Below the pieces are notes generated by a model. It was not told where the DNA came from and did not search any database. It worked only from the letters and a program-made list of their open reading frames with translations. Positions 1 to 10,465 of a DNA stretch of 64,000 nucleotides are shown piece after piece. The translations under genes and the position numbers were made by a program. How positions within the stretch are numbered: the stretch's first letter is position 1; each line of letters opens with the position of its first letter. Origin of the DNA: Terriglobia bacterium (lineage in GTDB: Bacteria; Acidobacteriota; Terriglobia; Bryobacterales; Bryobacteraceae); contig JAJPHN010000034.1 of assembly GCA_021325235.1 (NCBI GenBank), forward strand, positions 124,001 to 188,000. The letters are read 5' to 3'.

Positions 1-1111
1 CAAAGCCGTCGGGCGGCGCCAGCTCCGGTTCTTCCTTAATTGAGCCGTGCTCGGGCGAGGCCATCAGCGGGGATTCATCCACAATCTCAAAATCGGTCGA
101 GCGCGGACCTTTGTTGCGCAGTTCCGCCATCGCAGCTTCCACATCGGGATCTTCGGTGACGTCGGTCCAGGTGCTGATATCGAAGTTGTCGCCGCCATCG
201 GCGAGAATCAGTCCGTATTGCGCGAGCTGCCGCAGCAGAACCTGCGCAATCGGGCTGAAATGCGAAGTGTCATAGGTCGCTTTCAGACGAAAGCGGGTGC
301 CGTACGGTATCTGTCCCCACGCGCCGGCATGCGCGCGGCCCGGCCAGACTGATCGCGGCGCAATCAGGTTATTGCGAAGAGTGAAGCGGATGGCGTGCTG
401 CACAAGACCATCGCGAATCTCCTGCAGCCCGAGCGTGAGCGGCGTGATCATCAGTCCAGCCGCATCCACCGCTCCCGCCGGCAGCGCGGTATCGAGGCTG
501 TTGTACTTCACGCCGCTCTGCGCCGTACACGTCGGGCACGCCTGGTTCACGCCCGCATCGTAAGCGTTATAAATTTCGAAGACATTGCAGTTCTCGCGAT
601 CAATTGCGACTTCGTGACGATCGAGCGGAGAATGCGGATCGGTGAAGACGCCGGCCTGCCGCTTGAGCTTCGGCCATTGCACCATCTCGAACTCGCCGTC
701 GTTCTGCGGCGTATACATGAAGTGCATCTTCTTGCGCGGCGTGCTCGAGTCGGCGAAATTGATGCCGTAATCGGGGAAGTAGTTAAGCTTCGCCGGCGGG
801 ATCAGCGCCATCCACTGCGCCGAGTGCGGATCGACCGGCAGCTTATCGATACGCGTATTCAGGATGTTGTCGTTGCCAAGCATCTGGCAGCCGCCCAGCG
901 AATGTTTCACCGGAATTGTCGGCGGTGCGTGATACGTGCCGTCCGGATCGATGGTTCCCACGCTGCCCGGCGCGAGCGACCAGGTCACCGGAGTATTGGC
1001 TGTGAGATGGATCGTGCCCCCGGCGGAAACGGCCGGCGGTTTCGACGGCGTGATCTTCACCGCCGCGGGCGAAAGCGCTGCCAAAGAGAGCAGCACAAAA
1101 AGAGGTCGCAT
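1..1111 (-). CDS. Secreted protein of an uncharacterised RIDxLPV/DAAGLP family (partial, C-terminus outside window)
   Basis: The gene is open to the left window edge, so only about 370 N-terminal residues are visible. It starts at ATG 1111 with a hydrophobic signal-peptide-like segment (MRPLFVLLSLAALSPAA). A short Ig-like segment follows (TPVTWSLAPGSVGTI ending DGTYHAPP), then a conserved core: GGC, NTRIDKLPV, DRHEVAIDRENCNVFEIYNAY, TAQSGVKY, DAAGLMITPL, QHAIRFT, YGTRFRLKA, QLAQYGLILADGG. The same order of motifs occurs in the proteins at 1422-4265 and 15846-19124, so these are paralogues. I recall similar secreted proteins in several bacterial phyla but know no name or activity for the core. 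Two nearby Cys residues (ACPTC) may form a disulfide. The gene is divergent from its nearest paralogue, 310 bases away. Confidence 0.85.
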   Translation of the reverse strand, partial: MRPLFVLLSLAALSPAAVKITPSKPPAVSAGGTIHLTANTPVTWSLAPGSVGTIDPDGTYHAPPTIPVKHSLGGCQMLGNDNILNTRIDKLPVDPHSAQWMALIPPAKLNYFPDYGINFADSSTPRKKMHFMYTPQNDGEFEMVQWPKLKRQAGVFTDPHSPLDRHEVAIDRENCNVFEIYNAYDAGVNQACPTCTAQSGVKYNSLDTALPAGAVDAAGLMITPLTLGLQEIRDGLVQHAIRFTLRNNLIAPRSVWPGRAHAGAWGQIPYGTRFRLKATYDTSHFSPIAQVLLRQLAQYGLILADGGDNFDISTWTDVTEDPDVEAAMAELRNKGPRSTDFEIVDESPLMASPEHGSIKEEPELAPPDGF

Positions 1112-1421
1112 CAAATCAACTGTTGCAGAGCGTCGGATCATCGTTTTCAAACGGGAACTGCTCTCTCGATTCGAGTGTATCGCCGGACGGCAGTTCTCAG
1201 CCTCAAAGCAGACCACCGAAACTGGTAGCGGCTCGCGAGCATTCGTCTCAGTCGCGGTTCCAAGAGTCGCTCGGGAGACGCACTCATTCACAACGCCAGC
1301 GATTTTTCCGCCGGAGTTGAAGTCCTTGCGAGTGTGGAATTTGCGCGCGCCCTCCGTTGCGCCCAGTAGAAACTACCCGCGCGCGCATGCTTGCTTAAAC
1401 GTTGGAAAGGATCAACCACTC
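1112..1421. other. Intergenic region between two divergent paralogues
   Basis: These 310 bases separate divergently transcribed family members and should carry both promoters. Open frames cross the region but none resembles a protein, and no convincing -35/-10 pair was found. The only site I would rely on is the purine-rich GGAAAGGA at 1404-1411, which is placed to act as the ribosome binding site of the gene at 1422. Confidence 0.5.
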
Positions 1422-4265
1422 TTGCTGTTGCTACGTAACCAGCGATTCCTGCTACTGCTCCTTGCGGCCGGGTGCGCGCTCGCTCAGACTCCAATCACGA
1501 CGGTCAATCTGGCCACGCAGGGCCGTAACGTCGATTTCGCCAATTTTCCGTTCACGCGGCCGGTGAGCGTGGGCGCTTCGCTGCCGTCCACCTGCCAGAT
1601 AGGCCAGCTGTTCTTCAACACTACCGCGGCGCCCGGCGCGAACCTCTACGGCTGCACCAGCACCAACACCTGGACCGCGCTGGCCAGCAGCAGTAACACC
1701 GCCGTCCCGCAGGTAAGCCTCAATCCGGCCAGTCTCAGCTTCGGCACACAGACAGTCGGGACGACCAGCGCTGCGAAAACCGTCACACTGACGAACTCCG
1801 GAGTTTCGTTCCTCTCCGTTTCGGCCATCAGCCTCACCGGCACCAACGCTTCGGACTTTCTGGTTTCGAATAACTGCGGAACCACCGTTCCCTCCGGCGC
1901 AAGCTGCACCATTACCGTCACGTTTCAGCCTTCGACGACAGCACTCGAAACGGCCGCGGTATCGATCAGCGGCAACGAGCCCGGCTCTCCGGTGCTGATC
2001 AGCCTGACCGGCAGCGGAACAGCGGCCATCACCAGCGGCGGCCTTGTGATCACGCCTTCGGCCAGCTACGCGGCGGAAAACGGCAGCGTAACTCTGACGG
2101 CCAATCGTCCGGTGAACTGGGCGATGATATCGGGCAGCGCCGGAACACTTACGGCCAATAGCAGCACGTCCGCCACCTACTCAGCACCTGGAACAATCGC
2201 CGCACAGAACGCGATCGGCGGCTGTCCCACATCTCCCAACGATTCCGTCTTTAACACGCGCATCGACAGTCTGCCGGTTCTCAGCGCTTCGAGTACGTGG
2301 ACATCGAACCTCGGCACCGCCGGGCTCAATTTTCTATCGAGCTGGGGCACCAACATCGCCGATGCTACGACGCCTGTAAAGTCGATGATATTTTTCTACA
2401 CGCCGGCCTACAATGGCCCGTTCGTGATGCCGCAATGGCCGGTGCTGAAACGCGAAGGCGGCGAGTTTGGCACGCGGCTCAACGGCACCGACCACCACAT
2501 CATGACCGTGCGCAAAGACAATTGCCAATTCTACGAAACCTACAACGACTGGTTCACGCCGGGCCTCTGCCGCGACGGCGTGACGCAGGGCTGTAACGCG
2601 CAGAGCGGTTTCACGTACGCCTGGAACAACTACGCTCTGCCCACGCAGGGATCGACCGATGCCGCCGGCCTGCCGCTCGCGCCGCTGATGCTGCATCTCG
2701 ACGAGATCAAAGCCGGCGCGATCCACCACGGCATGCGCTTCACCGTCTCCGGCGGTCTGATCAACAACTCACCGGTGTGGCCCGCAAACGGCAGCAACGG
2801 AGGCTGCGCCGGGTGCGCTCAGTTCCCCGTTTACGGCACGCGTTTTCGTCTGAAGGCGAGCTACAACATCAGCAGCTTCAGCCCGGCCGCACAGGTCGTG
2901 CTAACCGCGCTGAAGCAATATGGCATGTTCCTGGCCGATGCAGGCACCGGGCCCACCGTCACCATGAACACCGATGTTACCGAAGACCCTACGGTGATGG
3001 CCGCGCTCGCACAAATTGCTGCGGCAGCCATCAATATGACGAACTTCGAAGCGGTGGATGAATCGAGTCTGATGGTGAGCAATACGTCCTGGCGTGTGAA
3101 TCCGGCCAACGGATACGTCACCCCCGCGCAATTCGCCGCCGTTCAGGCCACCGATCAGACCAACTCTTCGTATCAGGTCACGCTGCCCATTCCGCTGCGC
3201 AGCGTGAACGTGGGCCTGCCTTCGCCGACTCTGGCAATTGCCGCGGGCGTCCCCGGCTATCAGCTCACCTCCTGGGTCAATGGGACGTCCAACCAGAGCG
3301 TTACCTGGTCGCTGGTGTCGGGCGTTGGCACGGTCACGGCGGGTGGGCTCTATACTCCTCCTGCGACGGTGTCCGCTGCCTCACAAGCCGTGCTGCAAGC
3401 GACCAGTGCGGCCGATGCGAACGCCAGCGCGACCCTGTACGTCACCGTGCTCCCTGTAGGCACAAGCCCGGCGGGCAGTATTCGCATCGATTCCGGCAAT
3501 CCCACGAGTTCCACGGATGGCGGCAATAATCTGTGGCTCGGCGATCAGGCCTTTGAAGCCGGTGATGTGGTGCAGTTGCCCTCCGATTATCCGAACTGGC
3601 CGAGCCTGAGCGGCAATATCGAGCGCAGCATGTATCAGAGCGCGATGCATACCTATGGCAGCGACATCGTGTACCGGATGATCGTGCCCAACGGCAATTA
3701 CAAAATCCGTATCATGTTCGGGCAGCTCTATAACGGTTGCTCGGGCGCGAGTTGCACGTCATTCGATCCAACCTGGCACGCGCCGCTGCTGCTCGAAGCC
3801 AACGGCCAGATTGCCGCGCACAACTTCGATTTCGGGTTGCCGATTAATCATCAGTACGCCACGCCCACGGACGCTTATATTCCGGCAACCGTGACCGACA
3901 ACACCCTGTACATCGCGCTGCGCATCAATCTGCCGGATGTGGTCACGAGCGCGCAGCCATCGCCGAACATCAACGGTCTCGAAATCATTCCCGATAGCAG
4001 CGCCGCGCATCTGGCCATCGACACCCAGCAGCAGACGAGCGTGGCCGCTGGAAGTACGCTGCAGCTCTACGCCATCGGCTGGTATATGAGCAACGCTGTG
4101 ACGTGGTCGGTTTCCGGACCCGGCTCGATCAGCGCCACCGGGTTATACACGGCCCCGCTCAATGCCGGCTCTTCGCCGCAAAACGTGACCATTACGGCCA
4201 CCAGCACGGCCAATCCGAGTATTCAGGCCACTGCAACGCTTACGATTCCAGCCAGCGGATCGTAA
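1422..4265 (+). CDS. Large secreted multidomain protein: choice-of-anchor D, Ig-like, uncharacterised core, malectin-like
   Basis: The frame stays open back to 936, but the signal peptide (LLLLLRNQRFLLLLLAAGCALAQ) marks the true start. I chose TTG 1422, ten bases after GGAAAGGA, giving about 947 residues. Order of parts: signal peptide 1-25; an IGQLFFNTT...WTAL segment at about 60-90; a choice-of-anchor D Ig-like domain (SLNPASLSFGTQTVG) at 97-196; an Ig-like strand set at 205-260; the family core (NTRIDSLPV, TDHHIMTV, AQSGFTY, DAAGLPLAPL, IHHGMRFT, RFRLKA, LADAGTG) at 265-553; a second Ig-like domain (SVTWSLVSG...GGLYTPP) at 605-676; a malectin-like domain (GSDIVYRMIVPNGNYKIRIMFG) at 686-856; and a last Ig-like domain. 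Malectin folds bind carbohydrate, so glycan contact is a reasonable inference. No catalytic function can be assigned. Confidence 0.85.
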   Translation: MLLLRNQRFLLLLLAAGCALAQTPITTVNLATQGRNVDFANFPFTRPVSVGASLPSTCQIGQLFFNTTAAPGANLYGCTSTNTWTALASSSNTAVPQVSLNPASLSFGTQTVGTTSAAKTVTLTNSGVSFLSVSAISLTGTNASDFLVSNNCGTTVPSGASCTITVTFQPSTTALETAAVSISGNEPGSPVLISLTGSGTAAITSGGLVITPSASYAAENGSVTLTANRPVNWAMISGSAGTLTANSSTSATYSAPGTIAAQNAIGGCPTSPNDSVFNTRIDSLPVLSASSTWTSNLGTAGLNFLSSWGTNIADATTPVKSMIFFYTPAYNGPFVMPQWPVLKREGGEFGTRLNGTDHHIMTVRKDNCQFYETYNDWFTPGLCRDGVTQGCNAQSGFTYAWNNYALPTQGSTDAAGLPLAPLMLHLDEIKAGAIHHGMRFTVSGGLINNSPVWPANGSNGGCAGCAQFPVYGTRFRLKASYNISSFSPAAQVVLTALKQYGMFLADAGTGPTVTMNTDVTEDPTVMAALAQIAAAAINMTNFEAVDESSLMVSNTSWRVNPANGYVTPAQFAAVQATDQTNSSYQVTLPIPLRSVNVGLPSPTLAIAAGVPGYQLTSWVNGTSNQSVTWSLVSGVGTVTAGGLYTPPATVSAASQAVLQATSAADANASATLYVTVLPVGTSPAGSIRIDSGNPTSSTDGGNNLWLGDQAFEAGDVVQLPSDYPNWPSLSGNIERSMYQSAMHTYGSDIVYRMIVPNGNYKIRIMFGQLYNGCSGASCTSFDPTWHAPLLLEANGQIAAHNFDFGLPINHQYATPTDAYIPATVTDNTLYIALRINLPDVVTSAQPSPNINGLEIIPDSSAAHLAIDTQQQTSVAAGSTLQLYAIGWYMSNAVTWSVSGPGSISATGLYTAPLNAGSSPQNVTITATSTANPSIQATATLTIPASGS

Positions 4266-4325
4266 CGCCGGCGTGCGGGACGGGTTCTCGCGATTCGTCC
4301 CGCACGTTAGCATCAAAGCGATGGC

Positions 4326-5471
4326 ATGAATGTGTCCACCGTCGTATTCCTGGCGAGCGTTGCCTTCGTCCTCTATGTGCTGATCGGCTATCCGTCGGCA
4401 CTCGCCTTCTTTGCAAAGCGTTTTCCGCGCCCCATCGTGAAACGATTCGAGCCGCACAGGATCACGGTTATCGTACCGGTGCGCAACGGCGAGCGCTGGA
4501 TTCGCGCCAAGCTCGATTCGCTGCTCGCTTCCGATTATCCGCCCGATCTGATTGACATTCTGATCGTTTCGGACGGCTCAACCGACTCGACCAATCAAAT
4601 CGTCGCCAACTATCCGGATTCACGCGTGCGTTTACTCGCGCTGCCCGCCGGCGGCAAAGCAACTGCGGTTACGCGCGCGGTCGAGCAGACCAGTTCCGAC
4701 ATTCTGGTGCTCACCGACGTGCGCCAGGCGTTCGATCCGCAAGCCATCCGGCTGCTGGTCGCCTGTTTCGCCGATCCGAAGGTGGGCGTCGTCACCGGCG
4801 AGCTCGTCATTCGCGAGGGCAACACGCAGGAAGAGTTCAACACCGGCCTCTATTGGAAGTACGAAAAATGGATTCGCCGCAATCTCAATCGCGTCGATGC
4901 CATGCTCGGCGTTACCGGCTCCATCTACGCCGCGCGCCGCGAAGCCATGCCTGCGATTCCGCCCGAGATTCTGCTCGACGACGTTTATGTTCCGTTCAAG
5001 GCCGTCTTCGCCGGCTATCGCATCTATTTTGAGGACCAGGCGAAGGCCTACGATCTGCCCACCTCGCTCCATTCCGAATTTCGCAGAAAAGTTCGCACCC
5101 AGGCCGGCGTCTACCAGATCATTCGCTACTTCCCCGCCCTGCTCTGGCCCGGCAACCGGCGCTTCATTCATTTCTTCTCGCACAAGTTTGGCCGCTTGCT
5201 GCTGCCCTTTGCGCTGATTGCGATTTTCGTGAGTAGCTTCGGCTTGCCGGATCCCTGGCGCTGGCTCGTGTTAGCCGCGGAGGCCTGTTGGTATGGCGCG
5301 GCGTTCCTCGATCGCTGGCTGCCGGAACGATTTCCGCTCAAAAGACTGACTGCACCCATCCGGGCATTTGTCGTGCTGGTAGCCGCCGCGTTCTGCGCTC
5401 TCGCCGTCTTCTTCCTCCCGGCGCGCACGCTTTGGAAAGAAACAAAGGTGAGTGAAGCAAAAGCGGCGTGA
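4326..5471 (+). CDS. Membrane-associated family 2 glycosyltransferase
   Basis: The 381-residue protein begins with a transmembrane helix (VVFLASVAFVLYVLIGY, 5-22). A GT-A domain follows: VIVPVRNGERWI at 48-59, DGSTDST at 83-89, an LTDVRQAF stretch at 129-136 in place of the usual DxD, and LLDDVYVP at 216-223. Two or three hydrophobic segments close the protein (about 285-370). Family 2 enzymes of this shape transfer sugars from nucleotide sugars onto envelope lipids or polysaccharides. The substrate cannot be read from sequence. ATG 4326 is used; the ribosome binding site is weak. The gene follows the secreted protein by 60 bases and ends against the converging S21 gene, separated by a hairpin. 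Confidence 0.9.
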   Translation: MNVSTVVFLASVAFVLYVLIGYPSALAFFAKRFPRPIVKRFEPHRITVIVPVRNGERWIRAKLDSLLASDYPPDLIDILIVSDGSTDSTNQIVANYPDSRVRLLALPAGGKATAVTRAVEQTSSDILVLTDVRQAFDPQAIRLLVACFADPKVGVVTGELVIREGNTQEEFNTGLYWKYEKWIRRNLNRVDAMLGVTGSIYAARREAMPAIPPEILLDDVYVPFKAVFAGYRIYFEDQAKAYDLPTSLHSEFRRKVRTQAGVYQIIRYFPALLWPGNRRFIHFFSHKFGRLLLPFALIAIFVSSFGLPDPWRWLVLAAEACWYGAAFLDRWLPERFPLKRLTAPIRAFVVLVAAAFCALAVFFLPARTLWKETKVSEAKAA

Positions 5472-5477
5472 GAAAGC

Positions 5478-5505
5478 AAAAAGGCCGGCATCGCTGCCGG
5501 CCTCT
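5478..5505 (-). terminator. Rho-independent terminator of rpsU
   Basis: A perfect 8-bp stem, GGCCGGCA-TCGC-TGCCGGCC (5483-5502), is followed on the minus strand by a run of five T, as expected for the end of rpsU. The plus strand has a poorer pyrimidine tract (TCTTCTC), so partial termination of the converging glycosyltransferase gene is possible. Confidence 0.85.
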
Positions 5506-5511
5506 TCTCAC

Positions 5512-5712
5512 TTACGATTCAATTTCGCGCGGACGCTTCTTGCGATTACGCTTGCGTGCCAGCGCTTCCTTGGTCCGGCGCTTTTCACCGGGCTTCAGAT
5601 AAAACGAGTGTCGCTTGATCTCCTTGACGATATCTTCCTGCTGCACTTTCCGTTTGAAGCGGCGCAGAGCGCTTTCGAGCGTCTCGCCTTCCTGCAGATG
5701 CACTTCTGCCAA
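5512..5712 (-). CDS. rpsU: Small ribosomal subunit protein bS21
   Basis: The 66-residue basic protein has the S21 signature: EVHLQEGETLESALRRFKRKVQQ, then KRHSFYLKPGEKRRTKEALARKRNRKKR. Its length fits the family. The frame begins at TTG 5712; the residues AEV just after it match the usual S21 N-terminus, and AAGGTGG lies about ten bases upstream, so TTG is preferred over the internal GTG. It acts in the 30S subunit near the 3' end of 16S rRNA. The gene is divergent from eno across about 96 bases and ends at a clear terminator. Confidence 0.95.
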   Translation of the reverse strand: MAEVHLQEGETLESALRRFKRKVQQEDIVKEIKRHSFYLKPGEKRRTKEALARKRNRKKRPREIES

Positions 5713-5799
5713 TTAAGAATTCACCACCTTCCGCAAGACTCCAGTGTAGCGCGCCAGAGCCTCGCGCCACTGTTAAACCAGCTCTGCTTGTTACAGTGA

Positions 5800-7091
<1,292 letters not shown>

Positions 7092-7092
<1 letters not shown>

Positions 7093-8630
7093 TGGGCAAG
7101 CCGCTCGTTCTCACAATCCTCGATGGCTGGGGCTATTCGCCCGCCACCGAAGGCAACGCCATCGCACTCGCGCGCAAGCCCACCTACGATCATCTGCTCG
7201 CCAGCTATCCGAACACGCTGGTGCACACGTCGGGCCCGTATGTCGGCCTGCCCGAAGGCCAGATGGGCAACAGCGAAGTCGGCCATATGAATATCGGCGC
7301 GGGCCGCGTCGTCTATATGGATGTCACGCGGATCGACATGCAGATCAGCTCCGGCGAATTCTTCTCAAATCCGGTGCTGCTCAATGCCCTCAAGAAAGCC
7401 GAAGGCCACCGGCTGCATCTGCTCGGACTCTGCAGCGACGGCGGCGTGCATGCGCAGCTGACGCATCTCTATGCGCTGCTCGAAATGGCGAAGAAGCACG
7501 GTTTGCGCGACGTCTTCGTGCATTGCTTCATGGACGGCCGCGATACGCCTCCCGAAAGCGGCGCCGGCTACATCGAACAGCTCGAGAAAAAGCTGCGCGA
7601 ACTCGGCATCGGAAAAATCGCGTCGGTTTCGGGCCGCTACTACGCCATGGATCGCGATAAGCGCTGGGAGCGCATCGAGCGCGCATTCGGCGCCATAGTG
7701 CTCGGCAACGGCGCGAAGTTTACCTCAGCGGTGGAAGCCGTGCGCAAATCCTACGAACGCGGCGTCACCGACGAATTCATCGAGCCGGTTACCATTGTCG
7801 ACGAAAATGGCGAACCCATCGGGCTGATTCGCGACGACGACAGCATCGTGATGTACAACTATCGCGCCGACCGTGCGCGCGAGATTACCATGGCGCTCAC
7901 CGATCGCTCGCTCACCCAGCCGTCGCGCTCGCTCGTGCCGAAAAATCTAACGTACACCATGATGACCCAGTACGACAAGAATTTCGGCCTGCCGTTCGTG
8001 CTCCCGCCCGAGCATCCCGACAACATCCTCGCCGATGTGCTCGAGCGCGCCAACTGGAAAAATCTGCGCGTCGCCGAAACCGAGAAGTACGCGCACGTCA
8101 CCTACTTCTTCAACGGCGGCAACGAAAAGCCGTACGCCGGCGAAGAGCGCGAGCTGGTCGCATCGCCGAAGGTCGCAACTTACGATCTGCAGCCTCAGAT
8201 GAGTGCGCCCGGCATTACCGGCAAGATTGTCGAAGCTATCGAACAGGGCAGCTTCGATCTGATCGTCATGAACTATGCCAATGCCGACATGGTCGGGCAT
8301 TCCGGCAAGCTCGAGCCGACCGTCCGCGCGGTGGAAGCAGTCGATGCCGGGCTCGGCGAGATCTACCAGGCGCTCAAACGCACTGGCGGCTCGTGGCTCG
8401 TAACCGCCGATCACGGCAATGCCGAAATGATGATCGATCCGGTCACGAAAGGTCCGCACACGTACCACACGACCAATCCCGTACCGCTGATCTACATGTC
8501 GAATGAGCAGACCGCTTTGCGAGAGGGCGGTGCACTGCGCGACATCGCGCCCACGGTACTCGGAATTTTAGGCATTGAACGCCCGGCTCAAATGCGCGGC
8601 GACGACCTGCGGCTCGCGCAGAGCCGCTGA
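7092..8630 (+). CDS. gpmI: 2,3-bisphosphoglycerate-independent phosphoglycerate mutase
   Basis: The 512-residue protein has the alkaline-phosphatase-fold mutase motifs: [11 protein letters not shown] at the N-terminus (metal Asp), [17 protein letters not shown] with the nucleophile Ser at 61, [51 protein letters not shown] and [10 protein letters not shown]. Length is typical for the manganese-dependent, cofactor-independent type. It interconverts 3- and 2-phosphoglycerate. It overlaps eno by one base, giving an eno-gpmI pair for lower glycolysis. It ends five bases from the converging polyprenyl synthase gene with no room for a separate terminator. Confidence 0.97.
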
Positions 8631-8635
8631 TCCTT

Positions 8636-9634
8636 CTACGAGCTGCGCTCGGTCACTAATTCGAGGATTGAAACGAGCGCTCGCTGCGCTGCGCTTTCCG
8701 GAAACGTTCCCAGAATCGCGCCCGATTTATCGGTGAAGCTCCGGGCGCGTTCATAGGCGCGCTCCACTGCGCGGTGCCGGTCCAGCATCTGCACGATGTG
8801 CATCAGTGGCACACGCTCATAGCTGCCATCGCTCATCACCGTCTCCACCGCGCGGCGTTCATCTTCCGAGGCGTCGGCCAGCGCGTAGATCATAGGCAGT
8901 GTGACCTTGCCCTCGCGCAGATCGTTGCCCGCCGGCTTGCCCAGAATTTTTTCGGTCGAAGTGAAGTCGAGAATATCGTCGACCAGCTGAAACGCCATGC
9001 CGAGATTCCAGGCAAAATCGCGCAGGTTGGATTCGGCGGCTTCGTCCGCGCCCGCAGCCGTTGCGCCAAGCGACGCGCAGGCTGAAAACAATCCCGCCGT
9101 CTTGCGATCGATGAGTTCCATGTAGTCGGCTTCGCTGACGTCGATCCGATGCAGGCGCTCGAGCTGCAGCAGCTCGCCTTCCACCATCATCTGCGTCAGC
9201 GAAATCAGTACGTCGAGAATATGAAAATTTCGCTCGCGCAGCGCGAGCTGAAAGGCCTGCATGTAGAGCCAGTCACCGGCAAGCACCGACACATGATTGC
9301 CCCACACCATGTTGGAAGACGGCCGTCCGCGGCGTGTTTTGGCAATATCAATCACATCGTCGTGCACCAGCGTGGCCGTGTGAATCATCTCCACTACCGC
9401 CGCCAGCTGCCGCGCGCAATCGGTCGAAGGCCCGAACAGACGCGTGCAGAGCAGCAGAAGCGCGGGCCGCAATCGTTTTCCGCCGCCCGCCTGTAGATAT
9501 TGGTTGATCGTGGTGATCGTCTCAACCGATGCCGCCGATTCCGCGCTGATTTCGCGTTCCACCACTGCGAGATCGTCTTTGACGAGCTCGAATGCCTCGC
9601 GCGCTGCCATCGATTGCCTGAGTTTGCTGAACAT
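8636..9634 (-). CDS. All-trans polyprenyl diphosphate synthase
   Basis: The 332-residue protein has both aspartate-rich motifs of trans-isoprenyl diphosphate synthases: DDVID at 92-96 (within LVHDDVIDIAKTRRG) and DDILD at 219-223 (FQLVDDILDFTST). The GGKRLRPALLLL motif is at 51-62. It condenses isopentenyl diphosphate units into a long-chain polyprenyl diphosphate, most often the quinone side chain (IspB/HepT type). Product length cannot be fixed from sequence. It is the last gene of the larC-metG-tatD run, 26 bases after the TatD gene, and converges on gpmI. Confidence 0.93.
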   Translation of the reverse strand: MFSKLRQSMAAREAFELVKDDLAVVEREISAESAASVETITTINQYLQAGGGKRLRPALLLLCTRLFGPSTDCARQLAAVVEMIHTATLVHDDVIDIAKTRRGRPSSNMVWGNHVSVLAGDWLYMQAFQLALRERNFHILDVLISLTQMMVEGELLQLERLHRIDVSEADYMELIDRKTAGLFSACASLGATAAGADEAAESNLRDFAWNLGMAFQLVDDILDFTSTEKILGKPAGNDLREGKVTLPMIYALADASEDERRAVETVMSDGSYERVPLMHIVQMLDRHRAVERAYERARSFTDKSGAILGTFPESAAQRALVSILELVTERSS

Positions 9635-9660
9635 GTTTCCGGTAAAGTGCGGCGGCTCCC

Positions 9661-10464
9661 TCAGTGTAGCGATTGAATGCCGAACAGCCGCTCGAAATTC
9701 CCTGTTGTAGCGGCTGCCAATTCTTCCACCGCAATGCCTCGCAGCTCCGCGATCACGCGCGCCGTATGCGCCACATACGCCGGTTCATTCCGTTTGCCGC
9801 GATAGGGCACCGGAGCAAGGTACGGGGCATCTGTTTCGAGCAGCAATTTGTCGAGTGGAGTAATACGCGCCGCTTCGCGGATCGCAGCCGATTTCGGAAA
9901 CGTGGTCACGCCGCCGAACGCCAGATGAAAACCGAGTTCGATGCACTCGCGCGCCTGTGCCGCATCGCCCGTGAAGCAATGCATCACGCAGGGCAAGCCG
10001 TTGGGCGCCCATTCGCGGCGCAGAATCGCAAGCGTGTCCTCCCAGGCATCCCGCGTGTGAATCACCACCGGCATCTTCGCTTCCGCTGCCATCTCCAGCT
10101 GACGCCGGAACACTGGCTCCTGCACGTCTTTCGGCACGCCCCAGTGATAATCGAGCCCGATCTCGCCCAGCGTCCGCACCTTTTCGTGCCCGAGCAGATC
10201 GCGCAAGTGCACAAACGTGTCCTCAGTGGCTTTCGGCGCATCATTCGGATGCACCCCGACCGTGGCATAAACGTCCGCATGCCGCTCGGCGACACGCAGC
10301 GCCGCTTCCAGATCCGGCGGACCGTTGCCCGTCCCGATCGCCAATATATATTGGATGCCGGCCGAACGCGCGCGGTCTAAAATCTGCTCACGATCGGCAT
10401 CAAATTGCGCGTCGTCGAGATGACAATGCGAATCGGCGAGCTTCGCTCCCTCAACGAGATTCAC
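9661..10464 (-). CDS. TatD family metal-dependent hydrolase
   Basis: The 267-residue TIM-barrel protein has the TatD motifs: DSHCHLDD at 11-18, GVHPNDA, LGEIGLDYHW, PVVIHTRDAWEDT, VMHCFTGD and LLETDAPYLAP. TatD proteins act as 3'-5' exonucleases or related metal hydrolases in the cytoplasm. GTG 10464 starts one base after the metG stop codon, and a metG-tatD order is seen in many bacteria, which supports co-transcription. The exact substrate is not evident. Confidence 0.95.
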   Translation of the reverse strand: MNLVEGAKLADSHCHLDDAQFDADREQILDRARSAGIQYILAIGTGNGPPDLEAALRVAERHADVYATVGVHPNDAPKATEDTFVHLRDLLGHEKVRTLGEIGLDYHWGVPKDVQEPVFRRQLEMAAEAKMPVVIHTRDAWEDTLAILRREWAPNGLPCVMHCFTGDAAQARECIELGFHLAFGGVTTFPKSAAIREAARITPLDKLLLETDAPYLAPVPYRGKRNEPAYVAHTARVIAELRGIAVEELAAATTGNFERLFGIQSLH

Positions 10465-10465
10465 T

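Noticed and set aside
936-1421. Upstream extension of the protein at 1422
   Set aside because: It overlaps the minus-strand paralogue and puts 162 non-conserved residues before an obvious signal peptide.
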